Source of the DNA: Bacillota bacterium
GTDB lineage: Bacteria > Bacillota > Sulfobacillia > Sulfobacillales > Sulfobacillaceae
Direction of reading: 5' to 3'
Assembly: GCA_023475835.1 (NCBI GenBank)
Contig: JAMCVM010000074.1
Location: forward strand, 1-37,630
DNA length: 37,630 nucleotides
The notes under the pieces are model-generated. The model was not told the origin of the DNA and ran no database searches. It saw only the letters and a program-made list of their open reading frames with translations. This document shows, one piece after another, positions 1 through 6,757 of this stretch. The translations under genes were made by a program, and so were the position numbers. The stretch's first letter is position 1; every line of letters begins with the position of its first letter.

Positions 1-35
1 AGAGCTGGACAAGAGCCCAGGAACGTGACGATGGT

Positions 36-102
36 TTGACCGCATGGTACCATGATATTTAAGCTGACTTGATATAATAACAGTGAGAGCCCGTGAAACG
101 GG
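36..102 (+). promoter_or_regulatory. Probable promoter and operator of the toxin-antitoxin pair
   Basis: A perfect -10 hexamer TATAAT lies at 73-78. A 12-bp perfect palindrome CATGGTACCATG at 43-54 covers the place where the -35 box should be (about 50-55), so it is a natural candidate operator for autoregulation by the antitoxin. A small hairpin CCCGT/ACGGG at 90-102 sits in the leader before the ribosome-binding site at 115-120. No good -35 hexamer is visible at the right spacing. The role of the palindrome is inference. Confidence 0.5.
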
Positions 103-126
103 AATACGAGCGTTGGAGGGACAATG

Positions 127-360
127 ATGACGGACCAGAGCCGGCGTATTCTGACCGAAGCGATGGCCTTGCCACCTATGGACCGTGCTGAATTGGTCGA
201 GCAATTGCTGGCCAGTTTCGACTTCCCGGCACGGGCAGAGATTGACGCGGCGTGGAGCACCGAGGCCGAAGATCGGTTGCGGGCGTATGAGCGCGGAGAC
301 ATGGATGCTCTACCTGCTGAAGCGGTCTTTCGCCGGATTCAACGGTCGCCCAGCAAATGA
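127..360 (+). CDS. Addiction-module antitoxin, Unstab_antitox (TIGR02574-like) family
   Basis: A small acidic protein of about 77 residues with the family pattern: an N-terminal helix, then residues resembling LPPMDRAELVEQLLASFD, then a conserved W and an acidic helix (AAWSTEAEDRLRAYERGD). Members are unstable antitoxins that bind and neutralise a RelE/ParE-type toxin and usually repress their own promoter. Two adjacent ATGs occur at 124 and 127. The second is preferred because GGAGGG at 115-120 is then six bases away. The stop overlaps the toxin start (ATGA, 357-360), so the two are translationally coupled. The palindrome at 43-54 fits autoregulation. Confidence 0.8.
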   Translation: MTDQSRRILTEAMALPPMDRAELVEQLLASFDFPARAEIDAAWSTEAEDRLRAYERGDMDALPAEAVFRRIQRSPSK

Positions 361-674
361 CCGTCGAATTCCTCCAGGTGGCTGCGGCCGAATTAGAGGA
401 TGCGGTGGCCTATTACAACCAGCAAAGCGAAGGACTCGGATACCAATTGGCGGTCGAGGTGCAAAAGACATTGAACCGCATCGCCGAATTCCCCGAGGCC
501 TGGCCGGTCTTGTCGGAGCGAACGCGACGTTGCCGGTTGCGCCGCTTTCCCTATGGTGTAATTTACCGCGTTATCGATGACACGCTGCTGGTGATCGCGG
601 TGATGCACATGCATCGACACCCGGACACGTGGAGAGACCGGGTGTCGCGGATCCATGACGACTTCAATGACTAA
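357..674 (+). CDS. RelE/ParE-family toxin
   Basis: This 105-residue basic protein has the RelE/ParE superfamily layout. An N-terminal helical hairpin contains AAAELEDAVAYYNQQSEGLG. A middle helix ends in FPEAWPVL, followed by strands with R-R-C-R-L-R-R-F-P-Y-G-V-I-Y-R and a C-terminal ...VMHMHRHPDTW. The last motif is typical of ParE/RelE toxins adjacent to TIGR02574 antitoxins. Members either cleave ribosome-bound mRNA or inhibit gyrase, and the sequence alone does not say which. It follows the antitoxin with a 4-base overlap. The ORF is intact, so the pair may be active. Just downstream is a tRNA 3' fragment, consistent with a mobile or island origin. Confidence 0.82.
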   Translation: MTVEFLQVAAAELEDAVAYYNQQSEGLGYQLAVEVQKTLNRIAEFPEAWPVLSERTRRCRLRRFPYGVIYRVIDDTLLVIAVMHMHRHPDTWRDRVSRIHDDFND

Positions 675-933
675 GACGACCACGTGCGGACTTCGGGGTT
701 GCTACGACCTCTTGGGGCGGGTTATTATTGTGTCCCGGCGCCAGGGACGTTGTTTGGTAGTTTGATCGAACGCATGGCATCCGTCGCCACGGCGTCGCCA
801 CGAAGCCACGGCGCGGGTGTTTTGGGAGGGACAGCGTAGATAATACGAAACCACGAATCCGTTGATGTACAAGGATTCCAGCGCATCGTGGCAACGTCTT
901 AGACACTAGAGTGCGGTTCTATTCCCGGTTGTC
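675..933. other. Non-coding stretch between toxin gene and tRNA remnant
   Basis: I see no convincing gene here. An inverted repeat GTCCC/GGGAC at about 731-747 could form a short stem-loop. No 5' half matching the downstream tRNA-like 3' end is present, in particular no GTCCCCA acceptor strand. Confidence 0.4.
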
Positions 934-961
934 GCCGGTTCGAATCTGGCTGGGGACACCA
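934..961 (+). tRNA. Isolated 3' end of a tRNA (T-arm plus acceptor), probable attachment-site remnant
   Basis: Positions 934-950 form a canonical T-arm: stem GCCGG, loop TTCGAAT, stem CTGGC. A seven-base acceptor strand TGGGGAC, discriminator A and CCA (959-961) follow. The acceptor strand resembles that of tRNA-Glu types that begin GTCCCC, but no D-arm, anticodon arm or matching 5' acceptor strand can be built from the preceding 250 bases. It is therefore a partial tRNA, as left when an integrative element recombines with the 3' end of a tRNA gene. A rho-independent terminator follows directly. Partial nature is seen; the integration history is inference. Confidence 0.5.
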
Positions 962-973
962 TGAAAGTCTTGC

Positions 974-1003
974 CCCGCAAGCAACTGCGGGTTTTTTATT
1001 TTC
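974..1003 (+). terminator. Rho-independent terminator after the tRNA remnant
   Basis: The stem CCCGCA (974-979) pairs with TGCGGG (986-991) around a six-base loop, followed directly by TTTTTTATTTT. It is placed as the terminator of the tRNA whose 3' end lies just upstream. Confidence 0.8.
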
Positions 1004-1008
1004 CCACC

Positions 1009-1267
1009 ACAATTCCGATCGGAAAGCCCCTAACCGGAATTGTCGCGGATACCGTGTTGACTGTTGACCTTCACGAACGTGAGTTGTGACCAGAATGATC
1101 AGAATGCGGTCTGGTTTTACTTCACGATGGATCCCCCGTACCTCATCCCACTACCAACGTGCAATGGCTCGAAGCCTATTTTTGGCGCATCACGGTAAGG
1201 ACGAACTATGTCCGTCCCCCAACCACGATGGCCGACGGTCGGAGACCGCTCCAGATCGGACGGTTCA
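1009..1267. other. Non-coding stretch with a 9-bp inverted repeat
   Basis: ACAATTCCG at 1009-1017 is repeated inverted as CGGAATTGT at 1035-1043. No gene is recognised. The region lies downstream of the AbrB-type antitoxin, where a partner toxin would be expected, and I see none. Confidence 0.4.
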
Positions 1268-1567
1268 TCACGCGGTGTCGAGTGTGTGCGGCCCCTCCCG
1301 CATGGACAGAGCCTGATCACGTTCCATTGGCCCCATGACCGATCGTCGTGCGATCTGTGCGTTGATTTCCAGCTCTTCGGATTGCCACGCCTTGCTCCAA
1401 TGCCACGCTTGATCCTTGGGTATCGCAACCGTAGGCACTCGCACGATTTTCCCATCTTCACCGCGAGCATCGAGAATGTCGCTTTGTTTCAAACCCGACA
1501 ATTCTACGAACGCCTTCGGAATCGTGACCTGGTTCTTCGTCTTAAAATGTACGGTCTCTGGTGGCAT
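1268..1567 (-). CDS. AbrB/MazE/SpoVT-type antitoxin, apparently orphan
   Basis: A 99-residue protein with an N-terminal swapped-hairpin AbrB domain: residues about 5-45 with VHFKTKNQVTIPKAF, LSGLKQSDIL and a basic strand. The C-terminal tail (W..AWQSEELEINAQIA, then M..DQAL) resembles antitoxins that pair with PIN-domain RNases. The start is the ATG at 1565-1567, preceded by AAAGGAG about 11 bases upstream; an in-frame ATG/GTG further out lacks a site. These proteins bind DNA and, when paired, neutralise a toxin. No PIN or MazF-like toxin follows on the minus strand, so either the partner was lost or the protein is a stand-alone regulator. Confidence 0.7.
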   Translation of the reverse strand: MPPETVHFKTKNQVTIPKAFVELSGLKQSDILDARGEDGKIVRVPTVAIPKDQAWHWSKAWQSEELEINAQIARRSVMGPMERDQALSMREGPHTLDTA

Positions 1568-2323
1568 GCCAGCCACACTCCTTTCTGTTACTGACGTGGC
1601 GTGCACCACCTCTCACAGGCTTGTCCGAAGATTGGAATTTCATAATCTCACTATCGCGACAGAGCTGATTCGTTGGTAAGTTGGGAAAGCGATACCCAGC
1701 CAATAAAAAGGTTGGTGCTAAGGAGATCTAAGCCCAATACACAAAAGAATACGTATCGATTTTAACGTGCCGCCTACTTTGACTATTTTCTGGGAGGACC
1801 TCGGGGTGCAATTCCCCGGGGCTACTCGCTGACCATTCCAATCGCACTTTGCAAAATGTTGATTCGTATGGCTTGCCATCGCTTTGAAGCTGAAAATTGA
1901 CCGTCGCGGAAGGTGTGAGATCCTTGCTCGGACCGGAAGATCTCCAGTCATGGTCTGCCGAGCGATGGGCGCGTCCTTCCACGACCCCTAACGGTCCAAC
2001 CAAGGCATACCCAGACCCTGCGCTGAGGACGTTCCTCAGACTGCGCTGAGGACGTTCCTCGACCGGGATAGATCGTTATTGGAATCGGATTGGCCGAATG
2101 AGTGCCTAGTGCTTCTCCGCCCACCATTTTGGGCAAGGCTGCAGGGGATCGCGTTTGTCAAAATGAGCGGCAAAGCCTCACGGAATTCTATCCTTGAAGA
2201 AACCAGCAACCGACCGACGATTCGGCCTTGCTCTTGGAAACAATTTGATCGGATTGGGTTTGTCTGATGGAGAATGGGGAATGCTGAAAAATGGTATCTG
2301 GAAAATTTAAAGGAGGTATTGCC
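1568..2323. other. Gene-poor stretch before the coiled-coil gene
   Basis: No convincing coding region on either strand. Open frames here are short, lack ribosome-binding sites and show no recognisable domains. It holds the tandem hairpin repeat at 2018-2060 and a small inverted repeat CGGGG/CCCCG near 1803-1820. It looks like decayed sequence next to a former island boundary. Confidence 0.4.
2018..2060. repeat. Two tandem copies of a 23-bp hairpin-forming repeat
   Basis: The unit 2018-2040 is followed by an identical 20-base copy at 2041-2060. Each copy contains the self-complementary block GAGGA-CGT-TCCTC, so the DNA carries two small hairpins side by side. No gene product is implied. It may be a protein-binding site pair or slippage product. 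Confidence 0.75.
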
Positions 2324-2830
2324 TTGGAAGTCACGTTGAGTGAACTGATGGAGCTGGTGCCGGAAATGGCCCAAGTCGTTCGTGACGACATTCGCACGGG
2401 CCGCTTGCCTGCGGAGCGCAAGACAGGAATGGCGGGACGGCCCTATGTGATTTCGTCAGAGACTCTAGCCCAGTCGGACAGGGAAGGTTACCGGCAACTT
2501 GCCAAGCGCTTGGAACAAGTCTTGGCTAATAAAGGTCGTTCGCGAGCCCGCGTCGATGTGAACCGCAGTGAACGATGGATTAATGGCGACTCGCGACCGG
2601 ACGCTACCGAGAGTTGGTTTCCGTTAGTCAAAATGATGGAGTCCCAGCATCAAATGATGCGGGAAATGGTAGAACTCTTGAGCCAGGAGTTGGCTCGACG
2701 CAACGAACGCATGGATCGTCAAGCGGATGAAATCCAACAGTTGTCGTTTAAATTGGGTCAGGCTCACCAAGAGGTGGGTCGACTAGAACGCCAAATCACC
2801 AACCCCAGTACTTTGGCCCGGGCTGAATAG
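2324..2830 (+). CDS. Uncharacterised protein: putative HTH-like head plus C-terminal coiled coil
   Basis: The start is TTG at 2324, because a perfect AAAGGAGG lies seven bases upstream; an in-frame ATG at 2291 precedes that site and is unlikely. The 168-residue product has no family I can name. Residues 1-55 are predicted helical, with a segment LPAERKTGMAGRPYVIS that resembles the wing or turn of a MerR/phage-type DNA-binding head. Residues about 95-160 are a charged heptad-like coiled coil (MMESQHQMMREMVELL...LARRNERMDRQADEIQQL). This layout recalls RacA or DUF3967-like DNA-binding coiled-coil proteins, but the similarity is architectural only. The DUF1540 gene begins 16 bases later, so they may be co-transcribed and share the terminator at 3025-3066. 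Confidence 0.65.
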   Translation: MEVTLSELMELVPEMAQVVRDDIRTGRLPAERKTGMAGRPYVISSETLAQSDREGYRQLAKRLEQVLANKGRSRARVDVNRSERWINGDSRPDATESWFPLVKMMESQHQMMREMVELLSQELARRNERMDRQADEIQQLSFKLGQAHQEVGRLERQITNPSTLARAE

Positions 2831-2846
2831 CCAATCGGGGGGCGTG

Positions 2847-3020
2847 GTGTCCAACCAAAGTATTCAGTGTTCGGTCGGATTTTGCCGATTTAACGAGCAC
2901 GGAGAGCGTTGCGGTCTGAAGCAAATCACGGTGACTGCGCAACACCGCGGAGGAACGCAGTCAGGCTATGGGGTGGCCGAACCCGGCGATACTTCCTGCG
3001 CATCCTTCGAGCCGAAATAA
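2847..3020 (+). CDS. DUF1540-type four-cysteine small protein
   Basis: This 57-residue protein has the DUF1540 (PF07561) pattern: Cys8-x4-Cys13, then x-F-N (residues 14-16), Cys22, an I-T-V strand, and near the C-terminus T-S-C51-A-S-F-E-P-K. The four cysteines suggest a small metal-binding fold. DUF1540 proteins are common in sporulating Firmicutes and mostly uncharacterised. The start is GTG at 2847, with a GGGGGG run (2837-2842) as ribosome-binding site. A strong terminator begins 4 bases after the stop. The gene lies directly after the coiled-coil gene in the same direction. The identification rests on the cysteine pattern and tail, and no function is assigned. Confidence 0.75.
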   Translation: MSNQSIQCSVGFCRFNEHGERCGLKQITVTAQHRGGTQSGYGVAEPGDTSCASFEPK

Positions 3021-3024
3021 GGTT

Positions 3025-3066
3025 AGCCAAGAACGTCATGAAGTTCAAGACGTTCTTGGCTATTTT
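3025..3066 (+). terminator. Strong rho-independent terminator
   Basis: AGCCAAGAACGTC (3025-3037) pairs perfectly over 13 bp with GACGTTCTTGGCT (3049-3061) around an 11-base loop, followed by ATTTTGTTG. It closes the coiled-coil/DUF1540 unit and isolates it from merR-hpt-guaA. Confidence 0.85.
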
Positions 3067-3131
3067 GTTGTGCGCGAAGATCCGATAAGATAAGCTCAGT
3101 CTTTGAATGTCGTGGACGAACGGAGGAGGCC

Positions 3132-3545
3132 ATGAAGCCGCATCGCGAATCTGAGTTTCATTCTATTGGGGATGTGAAGCTGGCAACGGGTTTGACCGAG
3201 CGTCGGATTCGATATTATGAGACGCTGCAACTGGTTTTGCCCCATCGAACTGGTGGAAATCAGCGCGCTTATACGGAACGGGATATTGAACGGCTCAAAT
3301 TGATTAAGGATTTACTCGATCAAGGAGAATCGTTGCGCCATGTTCGCCAGCGTTTGAAAGACTTGGATGTGATTGCGCGCCGCGACGATGGACACGATCT
3401 TGAGCGCGACGCCGATAGCTATTTTGAAGGCAAGCGCATCGCACGTGGAGAAGACCGACGGAGTGGGTCGTTTCCTATGAAAGATCGACAAGCGCTCTTG
3501 CGCCGCATCATGCGCGAACATGCTTATGACGAGGGAGATGAGTGA
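3132..3545 (+). CDS. MerR-family regulator, GlnR/TnrA-like
   Basis: A 137-residue protein with an N-terminal MerR winged helix-turn-helix at residues about 9-75: FHSIGDVKLATGLTERRIRYYE, then L.LPHRTGGNQRAYTERDIERL, then a dimerisation helix. The RIRYYE and GNQRAY motifs are those of the GlnR/TnrA branch, which senses nitrogen status through glutamine synthetase. No glnA is in the window, so a nitrogen role is only suggested. There are no effector-binding cysteines typical of metal-sensing MerR proteins. The start ATG has GGAGGAGG just upstream. The 3' end overlaps the start region of hpt, so it is probably co-transcribed with hpt and guaA. Confidence 0.75.
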   Translation: MKPHRESEFHSIGDVKLATGLTERRIRYYETLQLVLPHRTGGNQRAYTERDIERLKLIKDLLDQGESLRHVRQRLKDLDVIARRDDGHDLERDADSYFEGKRIARGEDRRSGSFPMKDRQALLRRIMREHAYDEGDE

Positions 3546-3546
3546 A

Positions 3547-4101
3547 GTGCAAGCACGGCCGGGAGAGAGCCTCGAAGTATTAGTTTCGGCAACGGCCGTC
3601 GAAGCGCGGGTGAGGGCATTGGGGGCAGCAATCTCACGGGACTACCAAGGACGTTCGCTGCTGTTGGTAGGGATTCTTCGAGGTTCGTTCGTTTTTTTGG
3701 CAGACTTAATTCGTTCCATTGATGTTCCCGTGGCCATTGATTTTATGGCCATATCTTCCTATGGCGCCTCTACCCGATCGTCAGGAGTCGTTCGTATTTT
3801 AAAGGATCTCGATGAAGAGGTTCAAGATCGCCATCTGGTGGTGGTGGAGGATATCGTCGATACCGGTCTGACCCTCAACTACATCAAGAGTCAACTTGTG
3901 GCGCGAGATGCTGCTAGTGTGGCGATCTGTACCCTATTGGACAAGCCCAGTCGACGGCAAGTGGACGTGCACTTAGATTATCTAGGCTTTCAAATCCCCG
4001 ATGAATTTGTGGTAGGCTACGGCCTCGATTTCGATGAATGCTATCGCAACCTGCCCGATGTCTGCCGCTTGCACATCCATGGTCGGAAGGAGCTCGAATA
4101 A
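3547..4101 (+). CDS. hpt: Hypoxanthine-guanine phosphoribosyltransferase
   Basis: It converts hypoxanthine or guanine plus PRPP into IMP or GMP (purine salvage, cytosol). The PRPP-binding motif VVVEDIVDTGLTL is near residues 98-110, with the acidic pair E-D and the downstream T-G loop. ILRGSFVFLADLIR carries the conserved K/R-G loop, and the flexible-loop SSYG is near 70. The C-terminal LPDVCRLH segment is typical of bacterial HPRT. Length (about 184 residues) is normal. The start is uncertain: GTG at 3547 is nine bases from GAGGGAG. ATGs at 3520, 3526 and 3538 overlap merR but lack properly spaced sites. The stop overlaps the guaA start (TAATG), indicating coupling. Confidence 0.92.
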   Translation: MQARPGESLEVLVSATAVEARVRALGAAISRDYQGRSLLLVGILRGSFVFLADLIRSIDVPVAIDFMAISSYGASTRSSGVVRILKDLDEEVQDRHLVVVEDIVDTGLTLNYIKSQLVARDAASVAICTLLDKPSRRQVDVHLDYLGFQIPDEFVVGYGLDFDECYRNLPDVCRLHIHGRKELE

Positions 4102-5615
4102 TGGCGGTGATCGTCCTTGACTTCGGGGCTCAATATAATCATCTCATTGCTCGGCGGATTCGCGAAGCCCAAGTCTTTTGCGAGGTCCTCCCGTTTGATA
4201 CACCGGCGGCCGTTCTTCGACAAAAATCACCGCAGGCGATCGTGCTTTCAGGAGGTCCGGCCAGCGTTTTTGGGGAAGGCGTGCCTCTGCCAGATGTGGC
4301 TATTTTTTCGTTGGGGATTCCGATTCTCGGCATTTGCTATGGCATGCAGGTCATGGCCCGAATGTTGGGAGGTCAGGTTTCTCCGGCCCGAAAGCCCGAG
4401 TATGGTCGGCGAACCTTATATAAAACAGGGGAAAGCGTACTCTTTGAGAATTTTCCTGATGAAACGCCGGTATGGATGAGCCATGGCGATCAGGTGCAGG
4501 CTGTGCCTCCTGGTTTTTCGATTCTGGCGGAGACGGACACCACGCCGATTGCGGCCATGGCGGATAGCGAGCGAAAGATATGGGCGGTCCAATTTCATCC
4601 GGAAGTCTCGCACACGCCGCTGGGCTCGCACATTTTAGCGACGTTTTTGTTTGCCATTGCCAAAATTGAACCCGATTGGAAGCCGGCTGACGTTGTACAA
4701 GAGGCGGTGGCGATGATTCAACGGGCGGTTCCCAAGGGCAGAGCCTTGGTAGCCCTGTCGGGGGGAGTCGATTCGGCGGTCGCCGCAAAGTTGGCGGAAG
4801 TAGCCCTCGGGGAGCGGGTGCAGGCCGTATTGATTGATCATGGATTATTGCGTCAAGGAGAAGTGGAAGAGGTTGAGGCAGCGTTCCCAGACCTTGACTT
4901 AGTGGTGGTTGACGCCCGCAGGGAATTTATCGACGCCCTTCAAGGGGTTTCGGAACCCGAGCAGAAGCGGAAGATTATCGGCCGCGCGTTTGTGGACAGC
5001 TTTGACCGGGTGCGAGAACGACTGGGACTGGCGGATGTGCTGATTCAAGGTACGGTCTATCCTGACGTAATCGAGTCGGGCGGGCGAGGGGCACAAACGA
5101 TTAAGTCTCACCATAATGTAGGCGGGCTGCCGGAGCACATGCGCATGCGGGTGGTGGAGCCATTGCGTTGGTTGTTCAAAGATGAAGTCCGCAAGGTGGG
5201 CAGCCAACTCGGTCTTTCTGACAATTTGGTGTGGCGCCAGCCCTTTCCCGGACCGGGGCTTGCGGTCCGAATCGTGGGAGAAATCACTGCCGAACGGGTG
5301 GCGCTGGTTCGGGCGGCAGATAGGATTGTCCGCGAAGAGGTGGCCTTGGTGGACCCGGATCACCGCATCTGGCAAGCGTTTGCCGTATTGCTGGGCATCC
5401 AGTCGGTGGGGGTCATGGGCGATCAACGGACTTATGCCCATCCGATTGTGGTTCGTGTGGTCAACAGCGAGGATGGCATGACGGCAGACTGGGCCAGGAT
5501 TCCTAATGACACCCTCGATCGCATTAGTCAGCGGGTGGTGGCGGAAGTTCCCGGGATTAATCGAGTAGTTTATGATATCACTTCAAAGCCGCCCGGAACC
5601 ATTGAATGGGAGTAA
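4101..5615 (+). CDS. guaA: GMP synthase (glutamine-hydrolysing)
   Basis: It converts XMP, ATP and glutamine to GMP. In the 504-residue product, residues 1-190 are a class I glutamine amidotransferase with nucleophile Cys79 in GICYGMQ and His166/Glu168 in QFHPEV. The ATP pyrophosphatase domain carries SGGVDS at 220-225. The C-terminal XMP-binding/dimerisation domain ends in TSKPPGTIEWE, the family's invariant tail. The start ATG overlaps the hpt stop and has AAGGAG upstream. The oxyanion segment reads LSGGPASVF. The family usually binds NYSQLIARR-like residues near the N-terminus and here reads QYNHLIARR. Together with hpt upstream, it channels both salvaged and newly made purines into GMP. 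Confidence 0.97.
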   Translation: MAVIVLDFGAQYNHLIARRIREAQVFCEVLPFDTPAAVLRQKSPQAIVLSGGPASVFGEGVPLPDVAIFSLGIPILGICYGMQVMARMLGGQVSPARKPEYGRRTLYKTGESVLFENFPDETPVWMSHGDQVQAVPPGFSILAETDTTPIAAMADSERKIWAVQFHPEVSHTPLGSHILATFLFAIAKIEPDWKPADVVQEAVAMIQRAVPKGRALVALSGGVDSAVAAKLAEVALGERVQAVLIDHGLLRQGEVEEVEAAFPDLDLVVVDARREFIDALQGVSEPEQKRKIIGRAFVDSFDRVRERLGLADVLIQGTVYPDVIESGGRGAQTIKSHHNVGGLPEHMRMRVVEPLRWLFKDEVRKVGSQLGLSDNLVWRQPFPGPGLAVRIVGEITAERVALVRAADRIVREEVALVDPDHRIWQAFAVLLGIQSVGVMGDQRTYAHPIVVRVVNSEDGMTADWARIPNDTLDRISQRVVAEVPGINRVVYDITSKPPGTIEWE

Positions 5616-5639
5616 GCTAAACATGGGCCTTAGACAAAG

Positions 5640-5670
5640 CACGGGCGCCAACATTCTCCTGGCGCCCGTG
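5640..5670. terminator. Hairpin between convergent guaA and nrdB
   Basis: An 11-bp perfect stem, CACGGGCGCCA (5640-5650) with TGGCGCCCGTG (5660-5670), has a nine-base loop. It lies between the stops of two converging genes. No clean T-run follows on either strand, so termination strength is uncertain, but the placement suggests a bidirectional terminator. Confidence 0.6.
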
Positions 5671-5674
5671 GCCG

Positions 5675-6712
5675 TTAACTGATGCTGTCCCAATCTAAGC
5701 TGCTAGACTTCGCGTAATTGAGCACTCTTTGTTCGAAAAAATCGGTTTTCTGCTGATTAAAGTGGCTGAAAGCATCAAACCAAGGATACGGCGAGTCGAT
5801 GTGTTCGGGGAAAAGGGGCGTCCAGCCAAGAGCGGTCGCCCGTTGGTTGGTTAAAAAACGAATAAAGTCACGAACCGAAGTATCGGTGATGCCAGTGACG
5901 ATGCCAGCACTGATGCGCGTTCCCCAGGCAATTTCTTGCTGTGCAGCTTCCAGTAACAAGCTTTGAAGCTCAGCCTTGAGTGATTGTGTCACCAGGCCTG
6001 GATTTTCGGCGACGATCCCGAGATAGAGGTGCTGAAACAGTACGAGGTGAGTTAACTCGTCGCGTTGAATGTAGCGAATGATCGAGGCGGTGCCCATCAT
6101 GCGATCGCTCCGAGCTAAGGCGTAAAATACCGCAAAGCCTGAAAAAAAGTAGATTCCTTCCAGTGCGCAATTGGCTATTACGGCTCGTAGAAGGTTTTCC
6201 GGCCCGGGATGGTCTAAGAATTGTTGGTAGAGTTCCGTAATGAGACGGTTGCGCTGCATCAGTTGTGCGTCTTGGCGCCAATAATTGTAGACCATGTCGC
6301 GCAGGAGAGTGTCGGCGATGCTGTCTAAGAGATAGGCGTAGCTTTGGCTGTGGACGGCTTCTTGAAAGGCTTGAACGGTTAAACAGAGTGAGATTTCGGG
6401 GGCCGTAATGTACTCGGCCAGGTTGGGCAAATTGACGGTTTGCAGGCTATCTAAAAATATGAGAAACGACAGGGTGAGATTGACGGATTGGCGATGGGAC
6501 TCAGGCAGCCTAAGATAGTCTTTGCGGTCTCGGGCCAAGGGTACTTCTTCCGGAATCCAGAAATTTTGCATCATGTTCCGATAGAGGTCGACCGCCCAGG
6601 GGTATTTGACGTTGTTAAGCTCGATGAGCCGGGTGCTGTTCCCGCCAATGATGCGTCGGGCTTGCCAGTCTCGGTCTCCGTGGGGATTAAATAACGGTGA
6701 GTTGGTGCGCAC
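5675..6712 (-). CDS. nrdB: Class I ribonucleotide reductase, small (radical) subunit
   Basis: This ferritin-like subunit holds the dimetal centre and tyrosyl radical used by NrdA. In the 345-residue product (GTG start) all metal ligands are present: Asp88 (FLDSL), Glu118 and His121 (QEAVHSQSY), Glu185 (ALEGIYFF), Glu219 and His222 (RDELTHL). The radical tyrosine is Tyr125, in E-A-V-H-S-Q-S-Y. The C-terminus is S-L-D-W-D-S-I-S, the acidic tail that docks on the large subunit. The start is GTG at 6712, eight bases after AGGAGG; the upstream TTG at 6718 is too close. No nrdI (needed by class Ib) is adjacent. It follows nrdA by 45 bases in one operon. Confidence 0.95.
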   Translation of the reverse strand: MRTNSPLFNPHGDRDWQARRIIGGNSTRLIELNNVKYPWAVDLYRNMMQNFWIPEEVPLARDRKDYLRLPESHRQSVNLTLSFLIFLDSLQTVNLPNLAEYITAPEISLCLTVQAFQEAVHSQSYAYLLDSIADTLLRDMVYNYWRQDAQLMQRNRLITELYQQFLDHPGPENLLRAVIANCALEGIYFFSGFAVFYALARSDRMMGTASIIRYIQRDELTHLVLFQHLYLGIVAENPGLVTQSLKAELQSLLLEAAQQEIAWGTRISAGIVTGITDTSVRDFIRFLTNQRATALGWTPLFPEHIDSPYPWFDAFSHFNQQKTDFFEQRVLNYAKSSSLDWDSIS

Positions 6713-6757
6713 TTTCAATGCCTCCTTAATGAGGGCAGGGATTAGGGTACAGGTGGT

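Noticed and set aside
2840-3020. Possible riboswitch or T-box leader upstream of merR-hpt-guaA
   Set aside because: The competing stems (GTTGCG/CGCAAC, GACTGCG/CGCAGTC) first looked like a leader RNA. The same bases encode a complete DUF1540 protein with its own start, stop and terminator, which explains them better.
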